DNA of 64,000 bases from NCBI GenBank assembly GCA_947492575.1, contig CANLNK010000006.1, positions 178,393 through 242,392 of the forward strand. The letters are read 5' to 3'. The notes below the pieces were generated by a model that worked only from the letters and a program-made list of their open reading frames with translations, searched no databases and was not told where the DNA came from. The position numbers and the translations under genes are program-made. Below are positions 8,007-16,960 of this stretch, in pieces. The number at the start of each line of letters is the position of its first letter. Positions within the stretch are counted from its first letter, which is position 1. Source of the stretch: an uncultured Thalassotalea sp. (GTDB lineage Bacteria; Pseudomonadota; Gammaproteobacteria; Enterobacterales; Alteromonadaceae).

Positions 8007-9109
8007 GCTTCTAACTCCACATCCGTCATAAGTTGCGATACACAAAGTTGAATAAGCTCTTCGCCGCGATCTGACACTTCGCCCGTGCGCAAATTCTTCA
8101 CCACACCACTCTTCTTTACACACTGACACTGGTGGCAAATGCCCATTTTACAGCCGTAAGTCAATTGCCTCCCTTTTGCTAATAACTGAGTTAACACTGG
8201 CTCTGCATTTGTTAGCTCAATAAGTTCACTATTTAACTGAGCAGTAAAAGTTTGCTGTTCATCAGGCGTGGTTGGGATAAGTGAGAAATGCTCGGCATAA
8301 ATTGGCAAGTTCTCGCGCTTCGCAAACTCAGCTGCCGCATGATAAAACGGGCTTGGTCCGCAAACATAAAGCGCATCAGCGTTGAGGGTAGGTAACTTTT
8401 TGCTTAGCTCACCGTCCTTCGTACGGGTCAGTAATTCAAAGGTAAAAAAGTCCAACTGCTCAGCGATTACCTCAAGCTCATCTAACAGCAAATGCTCACC
8501 AGGCTTGGCGTAATACACAAGGTGAAGTGCACTAACGTTAGCATCTCTTTCGTGTTTATTACTCCTCGATTGGTCGTCAAGCATGTTATTTAACATTGCG
8601 TTTAACATGGCAATAAAGGGCGTAATACCAGAGCCAGCTGCAAGAAATAGAGCTCTCTGTTCAGGCTGAAGATTAAATTGGAATGTAAAATCACCGCTAG
8701 GCTTAGACACATTAACCCAGCTGCCAAGAGCCAAGGCTTCTAACTTTGGCGTAAGTATGCCGTGTGGCTGCGACTTTACGACGAGCCTTACTAATCGCTT
8801 CGACTTTGCCAAAGAAGGGCTAGATGCAATAGTAAATAACCGAGTAACCAATCGACCATCTATTTCTAAAGTTAACTCAAGGTGCTGTCCTGCCTTATGC
8901 ACAGGCCAATACGAAGGTACTTTTAACTGAACTTCTACTGTATTTGCGTGTAACTTTTTAACAGCAACGATTTCCGCTCGATAGTAACCATCCCGCCAAT
9001 TTGGCTTCACTAATTGAATAACTGTCTCTAAATAACCACCGACTGAAGAGTAATGGAGAATTTGGCGGCTTATCCACGAAGATAATTTACCTGACGCAAC
9101 ACCTAGCAC
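8003..9109 (-). CDS. Flavodoxin/ferredoxin reductase with C-terminal 2Fe-2S domain
   Basis: An FNR-type oxidoreductase: FAD domain with RLFTIASSP, NAD(P) domain with AAGSGITPFIAML and YVCGPSPFY, and a C-terminal plant-type 2Fe-2S domain with CKMGICHQCQC and a distal C in IQLCVS. It is the electron donor for the desaturase encoded immediately downstream, as in the DesA3 and DesB pairs of mycobacteria and pseudomonads. The frame is open to a GTG at 9145, but that codon lies inside the double operator. I prefer the GTG at 9109, which has an AGGTG element upstream and leaves the operators in the promoter. The start is therefore uncertain by 12 codons. Confidence 0.88.
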   Translation of the reverse strand: MLGVASGKLSSWISRQILHYSSVGGYLETVIQLVKPNWRDGYYRAEIVAVKKLHANTVEVQLKVPSYWPVHKAGQHLELTLEIDGRLVTRLFTIASSPSLAKSKRLVRLVVKSQPHGILTPKLEALALGSWVNVSKPSGDFTFQFNLQPEQRALFLAAGSGITPFIAMLNAMLNNMLDDQSRSNKHERDANVSALHLVYYAKPGEHLLLDELEVIAEQLDFFTFELLTRTKDGELSKKLPTLNADALYVCGPSPFYHAAAEFAKRENLPIYAEHFSLIPTTPDEQQTFTAQLNSELIELTNAEPVLTQLLAKGRQLTYGCKMGICHQCQCVKKSGVVKNLRTGEVSDRGEELIQLCVSQLMTDVELEA

Positions 9110-9113
9110 TTTG

Positions 9114-9131
9114 AGCTTACACCTGTTCGCT
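9114..9131 (-). promoter_or_regulatory. FabR/DesT-like operator, proximal copy
   Basis: The plus-strand sequence AGCTTACACCTGTTCGCT is an imperfect palindrome that closely resembles the FabR operator of enterobacterial fabA and fabB (AGCG-TACA-centre-TGT-CGCT). It stands directly before the reductase-desaturase operon. FabR and DesT are TetR-family repressors that sense the ratio of saturated to unsaturated acyl thioesters. Assignment is by recollected consensus, not by a motif scan. Confidence 0.55.
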
Positions 9132-9138
9132 GAATTTG

Positions 9139-9156
9139 AGCGCACAAGTGTAAGCT
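9139..9156 (-). promoter_or_regulatory. FabR/DesT-like operator, distal copy
   Basis: AGCGCACAAGTGTAAGCT is a second operator-like palindrome seven bases from the first. Together they form one larger inverted repeat with outer arms AGCTTACAC and GTGTAAGCT. On the minus strand the TACACT of this copy sits 16 bases after a TTGATC, so it could cover the -10 element. Confidence 0.5.
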
Positions 9157-9297
9157 GAAATATATAAAGATCAACTACTTTTAGATTATTTGTTCTTTAT
9201 TGACGTAATAGGAAGTTAAGCCAATGAATATTTAATTCATTACATTCAATGACTTAATTTTACATGGGAGGCTTTAGAGGTATATTTAGTTGGCTTT

Positions 9298-9753
9298 CTA
9301 TAATTTTTCAGCAACAAAGGTTTTGTTAACAATCTTCCACTTGCTATCGCGTTTATACATAACAAGGTAATCGATGTAGTGGGTTTTAGCTGTGATGAAA
9401 TTCATTTTCACTAACGCCATTTTGCTGTCGACAATATCGACTGAAACGACTTCTGCTTTCCAATGTTCGGCTGTTGGCTTAGTGAAGAAGCCAGCGAATT
9501 CATCAAGCGGAACTGTTCGAATCGTTTCTTTCTGAGTTTTCTCATCAAACCTTAGCATTTTAACGTCGCCAAATTCTGTATCAAAACTCTCGCTTAACAA
9601 TGCTTGATCACCATTTGCAGCACCTTCAAAATAATTGTAGGCAGTGTCAACAACAGCTTTGTATTCTTCACTTGTACTGGATTTGGCGTGAGCACTTACT
9701 GGCAGTAGCACCAAGAGCGATGCACATAAGATAGATTGAGCAAGTAATTTCAT
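9298..9753 (-). CDS. Secreted NTF2-like/lumazine-binding family protein
   Basis: Signal peptide (MKLLAQSILCASLLVLLPVSAHA) then a ~125-residue domain of the SnoaL/NTF2-like putative lumazine-binding type: YFEGAANGDQALLSESFD near the start, VDIVDSKMALVKMNF and the terminal YLVMYKRDSKWKIVNKTF. This fold typically forms a small cone-shaped pocket; catalytic function is unknown for most members. AAGGA precedes the ATG. It stands alone, with 150 bases to the desaturase operon and 263 to the next gene, so it has its own promoter. Confidence 0.8.
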   Translation of the reverse strand: MKLLAQSILCASLLVLLPVSAHAKSSTSEEYKAVVDTAYNYFEGAANGDQALLSESFDTEFGDVKMLRFDEKTQKETIRTVPLDEFAGFFTKPTAEHWKAEVVSVDIVDSKMALVKMNFITAKTHYIDYLVMYKRDSKWKIVNKTFVAEKL

Positions 9754-10016
9754 CTTTTATATCCTTAAAATTATTCGATATTTTGTATGCTTCCTAGAGT
9801 TAACACTACTCAATTAATACTTAATAACCCAGTAATAATTATTAAGAAATTGTATGAATTTACGTCAAATTTTAGAATGATAAGTCGAAATGGTAATTTA
9901 AAAGACAACTTGCTACGTAAGAGTTCGAGTTCATAAGACATCAAGTTTAACGGTTCTGTATGTTGAACTATCCTAATTGGCGATGAGCCCTATCAAGTCA
10001 TATAATACTTACTCAA
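9754..10016. other. AT-rich intergenic region
   Basis: About 260 AT-rich bases between two minus-strand genes. I see no open frame with a ribosome-binding site, no hairpin with a T-tract and no recognisable operator. It probably contains the promoter of the NTF2-like gene. Confidence 0.5.
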
Positions 10017-10508
10017 CTACTGTAAGAAAAACTCGCGATAAACTCCTTTGCCGTTGTATACGATGGTGGCGTCTAATGTTGCTACTTTTTCACTGATCTT
10101 CTTAAGTTCACCATTCATATCAACCTTTAGCATTTTTTCCATCATATTTACCAAGAGCCTCTCTGGGTTGTAATAGAATACGATGTACTTTTTATCTGTA
10201 TGGAACTCGCTAGGGATTCGGTCAATATTGTATTGAGAAGTGTCATGCGATATGAACTTAGGAATTGAATCAAGTGCGGGGAGCGATTTGTCCTTATTTA
10301 ATAGCTTTAACAACGCTTCATAGGTCAAAATTTCTTTTGTTTCTGTATCGACAGCAAGGATTGAAGGCGTCGGAAAGCTCGCATCTGGTTCATTGATCAG
10401 CGTTCTAAAAGCCTTTTTGTAGTCTTTTCCACCATTGACCGCAAAGTGTTCTGCAGCAATGGGAAGGCATACAAATAACGTTAAAATACAAACGGTAGTG
10501 ATTTTCAT
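10017..10508 (-). CDS. Exported protein of unknown function
   Basis: A 163-residue protein with a clear signal peptide (MKITTVCILTLFVCLPIAAEH) and no family I recognise. The mature part is soluble, with KYIVFYYNPERLLVNMMEKMLKV suggesting a beta strand followed by an amphipathic helix, and VATLDATIVYNGKGVYREFFLQ at the end. It may be periplasmic. It is divergent from the exporter operon at 10760, and the 250 bases between them contain both promoters. A functional link to that exporter is possible but unproven. Confidence 0.7.
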   Translation of the reverse strand: MKITTVCILTLFVCLPIAAEHFAVNGGKDYKKAFRTLINEPDASFPTPSILAVDTETKEILTYEALLKLLNKDKSLPALDSIPKFISHDTSQYNIDRIPSEFHTDKKYIVFYYNPERLLVNMMEKMLKVDMNGELKKISEKVATLDATIVYNGKGVYREFFLQ

Positions 10509-10609
10509 AATACATCCTTGTGTTGAATATCATTCAACAATACGTTATTACTAAAGCCATAAGGGTGCAAGGAATTAGCAATCTAAAATGAGACAAGGAC
10601 GGTGCTGGT

Positions 10610-10759
10610 ATGTGCAGCTATATTAAAATCGTTATCCCTATCGACATTCGGGATAGCGCCAAATACGCATTGAAATACACACGAGCCCATTCTGTCTATT
10701 TCCTCCCAAACTCTCTACCCTTGTTCGGCCTTTTCAAACACAATTCAGTGGTGATTTAA
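10610..10759 (+). CDS. Possible 49-residue leader or small protein ahead of exporter
   Basis: An open frame of 49 codons begins with ATG preceded by AAGGA ten bases upstream and ends in TAA directly against the GTG start of the HlyD-type gene (TAAGTG), an arrangement typical of translational coupling. The product is moderately hydrophobic with several Y and F residues and shows no leader-peptide GG motif. A 6-base inverted repeat (TATCCC/GGGATA) lies within it. It could be chance; the coupling and ribosome-binding site are the only support. Confidence 0.25.
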   Translation: MCSYIKIVIPIDIRDSAKYALKYTRAHSVYFLPNSLPLFGLFKHNSVVI

Positions 10760-11956
10760 GTGTTTGAGATACCAGAAAACAAAGCAACTAAATTAAAACC
10801 AATTTCATTCGTAGTGCTTGCGACTGTTTTGTCTATTGGTGCCTATGGCTATTTCATTAAAGATGATGAAGCCGAATTTACTCCTATTAAAATTGTTCAG
10901 AGTGATTACATAGAATCAATTGATGTCTACGGTACTTTGCAATCAACGGTAAAGAGTTCAATCAACAGCGCATCTTCTGGGCGTATAAAAGAACTGCGGC
11001 TCTATCCAGGTCAAAAAGTGTCCGAAGGCGAAGTGTTGGCACTAATCGAAAATCCCCTGTTAGAGAGGGAGTTGATAGATAACGAGCTTCACCTAAAGGA
11101 GTTGTCTCTCGAACTTGATGCGTTAAAAGCAAGTCATCAAGAAAGTTCGGTACAAAGTAAACTAGAAATAGAACTATCTAAAAACAAAATAAACTTACTG
11201 CAAAGTAAGGTAAAAGCAAGCGCCGATTTATACGAAAAAAACATTATGTCAGCGTTTGATTTTGAAGCCATCAAGCTAGAGTTACAACAAGCAAAATTAG
11301 AACTAAAGCTTTTACAGACAAAGCTAGAAACAGCTAAAGTGAGTATGAACGCTCAGGTAAAGTCACAAGAGTTTTCAATTATAAAAGCGCAAGCTCAACG
11401 TGAATTACTGAGAAACGATATCGACAATCTGCAGATTAAAGCGGGAATTGATGGTGTCGTCACAAAGGTTTCTGAAGTACTTGAATTAGGTCAATTATTG
11501 AATACTGGGGACAGCCTTGGCCAGATATCAAATGTGGATTCTCTATTTGCTGAGCTATACGTGGCGAGTGCCGAAGCTCAACATTTGGTTTTAGGACAAG
11601 AAGTAAAACTTACGGCTCAAAACAAGAATTTCACCGCCTATGTATCCAATGTAAGCCAACAAGTAGAGAAAGGGATGGTAAGGCTCGATGCTAGGCTCGA
11701 CACTCCTCACACATTCCGTCCTAATACATCGGTTTCAGGCAACGTTGTTTTATTAGAACAGAGCAATGCACATGTACTTGAAATTTCGACACTACCCAGT
11801 CGCGACCTAAGTGAACTTGAGTTTTACGTCGATGATAATTCGGCTCTTTCGGTTGTTAACCTACCTATAGAGCGATTTAACAACGACTACTACCTACTTA
11901 ATAGCAAAGGTATCCCTACCAAGTCTCTTTTTGTAAAAAAACAAGAATACCGTTAG
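10760..11956 (+). CDS. HlyD/RND-type periplasmic adaptor (membrane fusion protein)
   Basis: A 398-residue adaptor: one N-terminal membrane anchor (residues ~15-32), a biotinyl/lipoyl-like half (PGQKVSEGEVLALIENP), a long alpha-helical hairpin of about 130 residues rich in K, E, L and Q (~95-225), the second lipoyl half (IDGVVTKVSEVLELGQLLNTGDSLGQI) and a beta-barrel domain. It would bridge an inner-membrane ABC pump and an outer-membrane channel; no TolC-type gene lies nearby. The start is GTG, immediately behind a small open frame. First gene of a three-gene exporter operon; the ATPase gene starts 12 bases after its stop. Confidence 0.88.
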   Translation: MFEIPENKATKLKPISFVVLATVLSIGAYGYFIKDDEAEFTPIKIVQSDYIESIDVYGTLQSTVKSSINSASSGRIKELRLYPGQKVSEGEVLALIENPLLERELIDNELHLKELSLELDALKASHQESSVQSKLEIELSKNKINLLQSKVKASADLYEKNIMSAFDFEAIKLELQQAKLELKLLQTKLETAKVSMNAQVKSQEFSIIKAQAQRELLRNDIDNLQIKAGIDGVVTKVSEVLELGQLLNTGDSLGQISNVDSLFAELYVASAEAQHLVLGQEVKLTAQNKNFTAYVSNVSQQVEKGMVRLDARLDTPHTFRPNTSVSGNVVLLEQSNAHVLEISTLPSRDLSELEFYVDDNSALSVVNLPIERFNNDYYLLNSKGIPTKSLFVKKQEYR

Positions 11957-11968
11957 TGAGCCTTTACC

Positions 11969-12640
11969 ATGTCAACTGAAAACCTGTTAATAAACATTGA
12001 GCACCTGCATAAATCGTTCGGTACAGCAGAAGTTTTAAAAGATGTTTCAATTTCTGTTCATACCGGGGAATTCGTTTCAATCATTGGTAAATCTGGAAGT
12101 GGTAAGTCAACATTGATTTCGATCATGGGCTTATTAGAAGAGAAGAGCCAAGGACATTTCAACCTATGTAACCACGACACCGATAAACTGTCTAATTATC
12201 AAAGAGCTCAAATTAGAGGTAAGAACTTAGGTTGGGTTTTTCAAAACTTCAATTTGCTTAGTGATATGACGGTGCTTGAAAATGTCACGTTGCCAGCGCG
12301 GTTTAACGTTTCCGAAGGTGATACAAATCAACGAGCAATAGAATTGCTCTCTAAAGTTGGTGTAGCAGACAAAATAACATCCTTTCCAACTGAATTATCA
12401 GGCGGTCAGCAACAGCGCGTAGCCATAGCCCGAGCTTTAATCATGAATCCTGATGTACTATTTTGTGATGAACCAACTGGTAACTTAGATTCAGCCAATG
12501 CAAAGGTTGTTTCTTCATTGCTTCATGAACTAAATCAAGACGGTATGACAATCGTTTTAGTAACACATGACAGAGAGCTCGCGGATACCGCCAGCAGAGT
12601 GATTGAAATATCTGATGGGCGCATCTTCAACCATGTTTGA
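11969..12640 (+). CDS. ABC transporter ATP-binding protein (MacB/LolD type)
   Basis: Complete nucleotide-binding domain of 223 residues: Walker A GKSGSGKST (40-48), Q-loop in VFQNFNLLSD, signature LSGGQ (144-148), Walker B DVLFCDEP (163-170) and the switch histidine H201 (VTHDRE). The family powers MacB-like and LolCDE-like mechanotransmission pumps rather than classical permeation. Its 3' end overlaps the permease start by eight bases, so the two are translationally coupled. The adaptor encoded upstream completes a tripartite exporter. Confidence 0.93.
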   Translation: MSTENLLINIEHLHKSFGTAEVLKDVSISVHTGEFVSIIGKSGSGKSTLISIMGLLEEKSQGHFNLCNHDTDKLSNYQRAQIRGKNLGWVFQNFNLLSDMTVLENVTLPARFNVSEGDTNQRAIELLSKVGVADKITSFPTELSGGQQQRVAIARALIMNPDVLFCDEPTGNLDSANAKVVSSLLHELNQDGMTIVLVTHDRELADTASRVIEISDGRIFNHV

Positions 12641-14975
12641 TATTGTTTATGGTTGGCGAAAGTGGAAAAAACAGCGGGTTCAATGGTGGATTTATGTTGT
12701 TGGGTTGGGGGTTATCACTGCTCTTTTCTCTCTTATGTTGCAGATTCAATCGACGATAAACGATCGAGACGCACACTGGAAATTTAATGACACGCACTAT
12801 GTTACGCTGGCAGCAGCTCAACAAAGTGGCGCAATCAAGCCGATTCAGGGGTATCCGATAAAAGCGTTGAGCAATGAAGCAAACGTTTTAATTACGACTA
12901 ACCTCTTTTTAGAAAAACGCAAAGTATTTATCGACAATAAATACAAAGAAGCCAATATACTTTTTTACGACGAAAACTTTGCAAATGTGTTTAATTTACC
13001 CAGCGATGTGTCGTTATCAATTTATGAGCTTAATACTGTCTTAGTCGCTGAAGGTTTTAGCCACACAGCAGTAGAAGTCACTTTAGGTAAGCATACTTAT
13101 CCAATTAAAGAAACGTTGCCCAAGGAATATGGTCGTCTTTCTGGCTTACCTATAGATATATTTATGCCCGATCATTTTAGTGACCAGTTCAACCCTTTTA
13201 TCGCTAGTTATGACAACAGCAAAGCAGAATCTATCAGGCTTGGTATGTCCAATTTCTATGGCGTAGCTATTACTTCAGAAAAACTCTTCGCGGATGAACT
13301 AAATTCTACTTTTTCAAAATATGTTGAAAAATACCGAACCAGTGGCGTAGTAAAAATAGAAAGTGCTTATCAAAGTCACATTTCTAATGGCATAGAACTT
13401 AAGCCTAAACATCGTAGATTCATAAACAGGCAATTATTCGTCCTGACAATTCTTTTTGTTTGTTGTTCCGCAATTTACATAGGCAATTACACGAGCTTGC
13501 TAAAATTCCAGGAATTGAGGAGGCAAACAGAATTTAGATTAAAACGAAACCTTGGTGCAAGTAACATCCAAATTGCCTGGAGCCTTGCTAGAGAACAATC
13601 TTTGTTTATCGCGGCTGCTACCATCATTGCTCTATCGATGTCATGGCTACTGTATAGTTTGTTTACACGTTCGACTGTATTTAGCGAATATTTCGTCACG
13701 CATACCACATTCGATTACATGACGTGGATTATATCTTTTGTTTTACTAAGCACACTTTTTATCGTCCTCTCGATTACCATCGGATTTTCTAAGAATACGC
13801 AAACAGCACTAATAACTGAACGTATTAGCTCACTCAATAAAGACGCTTTAAGGAAGCAGAATTTACTTATCGTCATTCAAATAACCTTCGCAATAGTTGC
13901 ACTGTCATTATCTTCAACATTGTTTTCTGAACAGCTGGTTTCTTTAAGAGTCAAAAGCATCGACCTTTCAACACATGTCTATGTTATCGATAATCCGATA
14001 GATGAAGACCTGTCTTTACTTTGGGAGTTAGACAAATGGGCAAAAGACAGTGAGATAGCAATATCTGCAATGTCGCTTTTTGATCATATGGAACCTGCAT
14101 TGAAGTGGGCAATACTAGGTAAAAAATTAGAGAGTAATCCTGTCAACGTTCACTTTATAAACAGGGCCGCATTGTCTCTTTTACTCAACGGACAGCCCCC
14201 TCATACTCCATTTGATAGTGGCGAAGTGTACATCAACGAAGCAATGGCTAATAAAATTACTTCAAAACAGCATTTAGCAAATAATAGCAAAGGTGTAATC
14301 GACTCCATACTGAGTACCGAAATGGTGTTTTCGGAACCAAACGTAAAGGTAAAAGCTGTTGTTGAAAATCAGCCTCACCAAGGCCTTTCATCTAAGAATA
14401 ATCCTTACATATATTTCCCCCTAACGATGCTAGATAGCTATGGGATGAACCCAACCAGAGCTTTTATATATTGTCCTGTCGATTCCAAGCTCGTATGCGA
14501 AAAAGATATAGGGAACTTTATAGAAGCGAACTTTTCACAAGTTGAATTGCGACCTATTGGTAACATCGAAAGTCAGTTAGAGAAATTGAATAAGGGTGGT
14601 AATCTTATCTTCTTAGTTGGACTTGCCTCAACAGTACTCATCTCTGTACTACTGTTTAGTGGTTTTTATTTTCAATCCAAAAATATTGTTATCAATAAGG
14701 CTCATACTATGGGTATTAAAATAGCTATCGGAGCAAATTCCACTCACATCATTAAAGAAGAGCTGATGTTACTTGCCAAAGTACTGTTAGTCTCGAGTTT
14801 GTTAGGTTTTTTCAGTCTCTACGGGTTAATAAGTTATGCCAGTCTGAACCAAAGTATTGCCAACGCGATGAGTATCATTTCCTTATTAACTGTTGCTAGC
14901 TTAACTGTGATGATATCCACGGCACTAATTCAAAAGTCACTAAAACAAAGCCCATCATCTTTACTCAATAGATAG
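12633..14975 (+). CDS. FtsX-type ABC permease, duplicated eight-helix form
   Basis: A 780-residue permease with two FtsX-like modules. TM1 lies near residues 18-38, followed by a large extracytoplasmic domain of ~230 residues, three helices (around 270-400), another single helix, a second periplasmic domain and three final helices. The coupling-helix patterns RLKRNLGASNIQIAWSLARE and GIKIAIGANSTHIIKEELML occur once in each half. Such permeases move peptides, lipoproteins or other amphipathic cargo out of the inner membrane. The ATG at 12633 is inside the end of the ATPase gene; a start 30 bases earlier is possible but unneeded. The cargo is unknown. Confidence 0.88.
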   Translation: MFDIVYGWRKWKKQRVQWWIYVVGLGVITALFSLMLQIQSTINDRDAHWKFNDTHYVTLAAAQQSGAIKPIQGYPIKALSNEANVLITTNLFLEKRKVFIDNKYKEANILFYDENFANVFNLPSDVSLSIYELNTVLVAEGFSHTAVEVTLGKHTYPIKETLPKEYGRLSGLPIDIFMPDHFSDQFNPFIASYDNSKAESIRLGMSNFYGVAITSEKLFADELNSTFSKYVEKYRTSGVVKIESAYQSHISNGIELKPKHRRFINRQLFVLTILFVCCSAIYIGNYTSLLKFQELRRQTEFRLKRNLGASNIQIAWSLAREQSLFIAAATIIALSMSWLLYSLFTRSTVFSEYFVTHTTFDYMTWIISFVLLSTLFIVLSITIGFSKNTQTALITERISSLNKDALRKQNLLIVIQITFAIVALSLSSTLFSEQLVSLRVKSIDLSTHVYVIDNPIDEDLSLLWELDKWAKDSEIAISAMSLFDHMEPALKWAILGKKLESNPVNVHFINRAALSLLLNGQPPHTPFDSGEVYINEAMANKITSKQHLANNSKGVIDSILSTEMVFSEPNVKVKAVVENQPHQGLSSKNNPYIYFPLTMLDSYGMNPTRAFIYCPVDSKLVCEKDIGNFIEANFSQVELRPIGNIESQLEKLNKGGNLIFLVGLASTVLISVLLFSGFYFQSKNIVINKAHTMGIKIAIGANSTHIIKEELMLLAKVLLVSSLLGFFSLYGLISYASLNQSIANAMSIISLLTVASLTVMISTALIQKSLKQSPSSLLNR

Positions 14976-14984
14976 GGCTAATCA

Positions 14985-15026
14985 CAAAAAAAGGGGAGCT
15001 TGCCGCATGACCGAGCTCGCTCCCCT
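14985..15026 (-). terminator. Rho-independent terminator for the zigA-dksA2 transcript
   Basis: Perfect 8-bp stem AGGGGAGC/GCTCCCCT with a loop of about 19 bases. On the minus strand it is followed by seven T residues, so it terminates leftward transcription from the zinc-regulated operon. The plus-strand exporter operon ends ten bases to its left and gets no T-tract from it. Confidence 0.75.
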
Positions 15027-15053
15027 AGAGTGCAACTTGTTCACCAAATTTAT

Positions 15054-15183
15054 AGGGCGTGTTAATTTTTGTGGTATAAATTTTGTTCGAATTAAAAGAA
15101 ATTTAATCGCGGCGCAATAAGTGAAGTATGGTTATTCCATACAAACGAACTGCAAAAATATACAACAAATATAAATACGCCCT
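15054..15183. mobile_element. MITE-like element, 130 bp, imperfect terminal repeats
   Basis: The ends AGGGCGTGTTAATTTTTGT and, read from the other side, AGGGCGTATTTATATTTGT form terminal inverted repeats that align over about 32 bases with roughly 26 matches. The interior is AT-rich and non-coding. It sits between the zigA-like stop and that gene's terminator hairpin. I find no unambiguous target-site duplication, so the parent insertion-sequence family is not assigned. Confidence 0.55.
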
Positions 15184-15206
15184 TCTACCAAGGAAAATAT
15201 AAAAAC

Positions 15207-16415
15207 TTAACTAATGCCCCATGCAGGGAATGGGTCTGGTAATTTTGCCCATGTGTCTTTTCCTTGCATGAGCTCTTCTTCTGTTAACAGACAGTCGTTC
15301 AAACGACTAATAATGTCTTGTTTATCTAACCCCTGCCCTATGAAAACTAATTCTTGACGCATATCGCCAAATGGCTCAACCCATTGTTCCTCAATCGCCT
15401 TTCGATACTCAGGGTCTTGAGGCCACTCGTTACGAGGTACGGCAAACCAAAATAGTCCTGCTGCGCCATAACGTGCGATACCGCCAGCTTGGCTCCAGCT
15501 ACCAGCAAAATGCGGGCGCGTCGCTAGCCAGAAAAAGCCTTTAGAGCGTATTAACTTGCCCGCTATTTCTTTACTGTGCAGGAAGTCATAAAACTTCTTC
15601 GGGTGAAATGGACGTCGCTCACAAAAGGTAAAGCTGCTGATGCCATACTCTTCAGTTTCTGGCACATGCTCACCGCGCATTTCTTTTAACCAACCTGCCG
15701 CTTGCTGCGCTTTTTCAAAGCTGAATTTCTTCGTGTTAAGCACTTGTTTTAACGGCGCATTACCGTGTTCAATGGCAATTTGTTCAGCTTCTGTATTGAG
15801 TGTGCTTAATATACTTTTAAGGCGATGAAGCTCTTTTTCAGAAATTAAGTCAGTTTTACTAATCAGCAATACATCGGCGAACTCAACTTGCTCAACCAAC
15901 AGGTCTGCGACACTGCGCTCGTCTTCTTCACCCAAGCTCTCACCTACTTCTTGCAGTGATTTTGCTTGGTCATAATCGTTAAGAAAGTTGACCGCATCCA
16001 CAACGGTTACCATGGTATCAAGCGTCGCGATATCCGATAGGCTGACGCCATCTTCGTCTGCAAACGTAAAAGTTTCTGCAACTGGTAAAGGCTCCGATAT
16101 ACCTGTGGATTCAATCACCAGATAATCATATTTACCGTCTTTTGCTAAGCGGTTCACTTCTTCAAGCAGGTCTTCACGCAACGTACAGCAGATACAGCCG
16201 TTACTCATCTCAACAAGCTTTTCCTCTGAGCGATTTAAGCTCACTTCATTTTGGACAGTTGCGGCATCGATGTTGATTTCGCTCATGTCGTTAACAATAA
16301 CCGCGACCTTTAGCCCTTCTCGGTTATTTAAAATATGGTTCAGTACCGTTGTCTTGCCCGCCCCTAAAAACCCGGAAAGAACGGTTACCGGTAACAAGTT
16401 TGAAGTATCTAACAC
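15207..16415 (-). CDS. zigA: CobW/COG0523-family GTPase, putative zinc metallochaperone (ZigA-like)
   Basis: G3E P-loop GTPase of 402 residues: Walker [10 protein letters not shown] (15-23), the metal-binding GCICC (73-77), Walker B region with ESTGISEP, and guanine-specificity SKTD. The C-terminal CobW_C domain includes [20 protein letters not shown]. In the ZigA/YciC/ZNG1 branch, proteins with CxCC load zinc into client enzymes under zinc starvation. The start is GTG with a strong AGGGGG element. It lies 54 bases downstream of dksA2 on the same strand behind a Zur-type operator, which supports the zinc role. It is followed by a MITE-like element and a terminator. Confidence 0.9.
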   Translation of the reverse strand: MLDTSNLLPVTVLSGFLGAGKTTVLNHILNNREGLKVAVIVNDMSEINIDAATVQNEVSLNRSEEKLVEMSNGCICCTLREDLLEEVNRLAKDGKYDYLVIESTGISEPLPVAETFTFADEDGVSLSDIATLDTMVTVVDAVNFLNDYDQAKSLQEVGESLGEEDERSVADLLVEQVEFADVLLISKTDLISEKELHRLKSILSTLNTEAEQIAIEHGNAPLKQVLNTKKFSFEKAQQAAGWLKEMRGEHVPETEEYGISSFTFCERRPFHPKKFYDFLHSKEIAGKLIRSKGFFWLATRPHFAGSWSQAGGIARYGAAGLFWFAVPRNEWPQDPEYRKAIEEQWVEPFGDMRQELVFIGQGLDKQDIISRLNDCLLTEEELMQGKDTWAKLPDPFPAWGIS

Positions 16416-16469
16416 GGTGCCCCCTAATTACTTCAATTTTGCAATAGCTAACGTTTTGATGCAGACGAA

Positions 16470-16928
16470 TTAGTCATCTCTTACCTTCTGAAAAACGTGT
16501 TCTTTTAGCTCTTGGCATTGCTTCACATCGGCACAATATTCCGCCGTCGGCCTTGCGAACAGTCTAGCTATACCTATTGGTTCACCGGTTTCCAAGCAGT
16601 AACCATATTCACCTAGCCTTATGCGCTCTAACGACAGCTGAATCTTAGGTAATAACTTTTGTTCCCTATCGACAATTCTCATCAAGATAGCGCATTGCTC
16701 TTCCCAAGACGCTCTATCACTAGAATCACTCAAGTCAGGTGGACTGAACATTTCTTGTTTGGCATCACGAATTCGATTTCGAGTCGTATTGTGCAGTTCG
16801 ATCAAATATTGCCTGAAGAAGTCTAACTGCTCAGCGTTCATATACTCCGATTCTGGTGCATCCATCAGCCGCTGTTTTTGTTCAGCAGGTGACAGTTCAA
16901 CTAAGGAAATTAAAGATGATGCCTGCAT
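16470..16928 (-). CDS. dksA2: DksA2-like zinc-independent RNA polymerase regulator
   Basis: DksA/TraR family protein of 152 residues with the N-terminal coiled-coil region (LDFFRQYLIELHNTTRNRI) and a C-terminal zinc-finger remnant. Canonical DksA has C-x2-C-x17-C-x2-C. Here the second and fourth cysteines are T and V (CLET, CADV), the pattern known from Pseudomonas DksA2, which works without zinc and replaces DksA when zinc is scarce. The ATG at 16928 is preferred to a TTG at 16952. The gene leads an operon with the ZigA-like GTPase, behind a near-perfect Zur box 33 bases upstream. It should modulate stringent-response promoters together with ppGpp. Confidence 0.88.
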   Translation of the reverse strand: MQASSLISLVELSPAEQKQRLMDAPESEYMNAEQLDFFRQYLIELHNTTRNRIRDAKQEMFSPPDLSDSSDRASWEEQCAILMRIVDREQKLLPKIQLSLERIRLGEYGYCLETGEPIGIARLFARPTAEYCADVKQCQELKEHVFQKVRDD

Positions 16929-16960
16929 ACCAAGCTCTCTAGAATACGACAATTGTCGTT

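Noticed and set aside
8007..8138. 44-codon N-terminal extension of the desaturase frame
   Set aside because: Lies entirely within the 3' end of the reductase gene; the ATG at 8006 has a GGAG element and the typical ATGA overlap.
13487..13708. 73-codon minus-strand frame in the permease gene
   Set aside because: Antisense to a conserved FtsX transmembrane region; a shadow.
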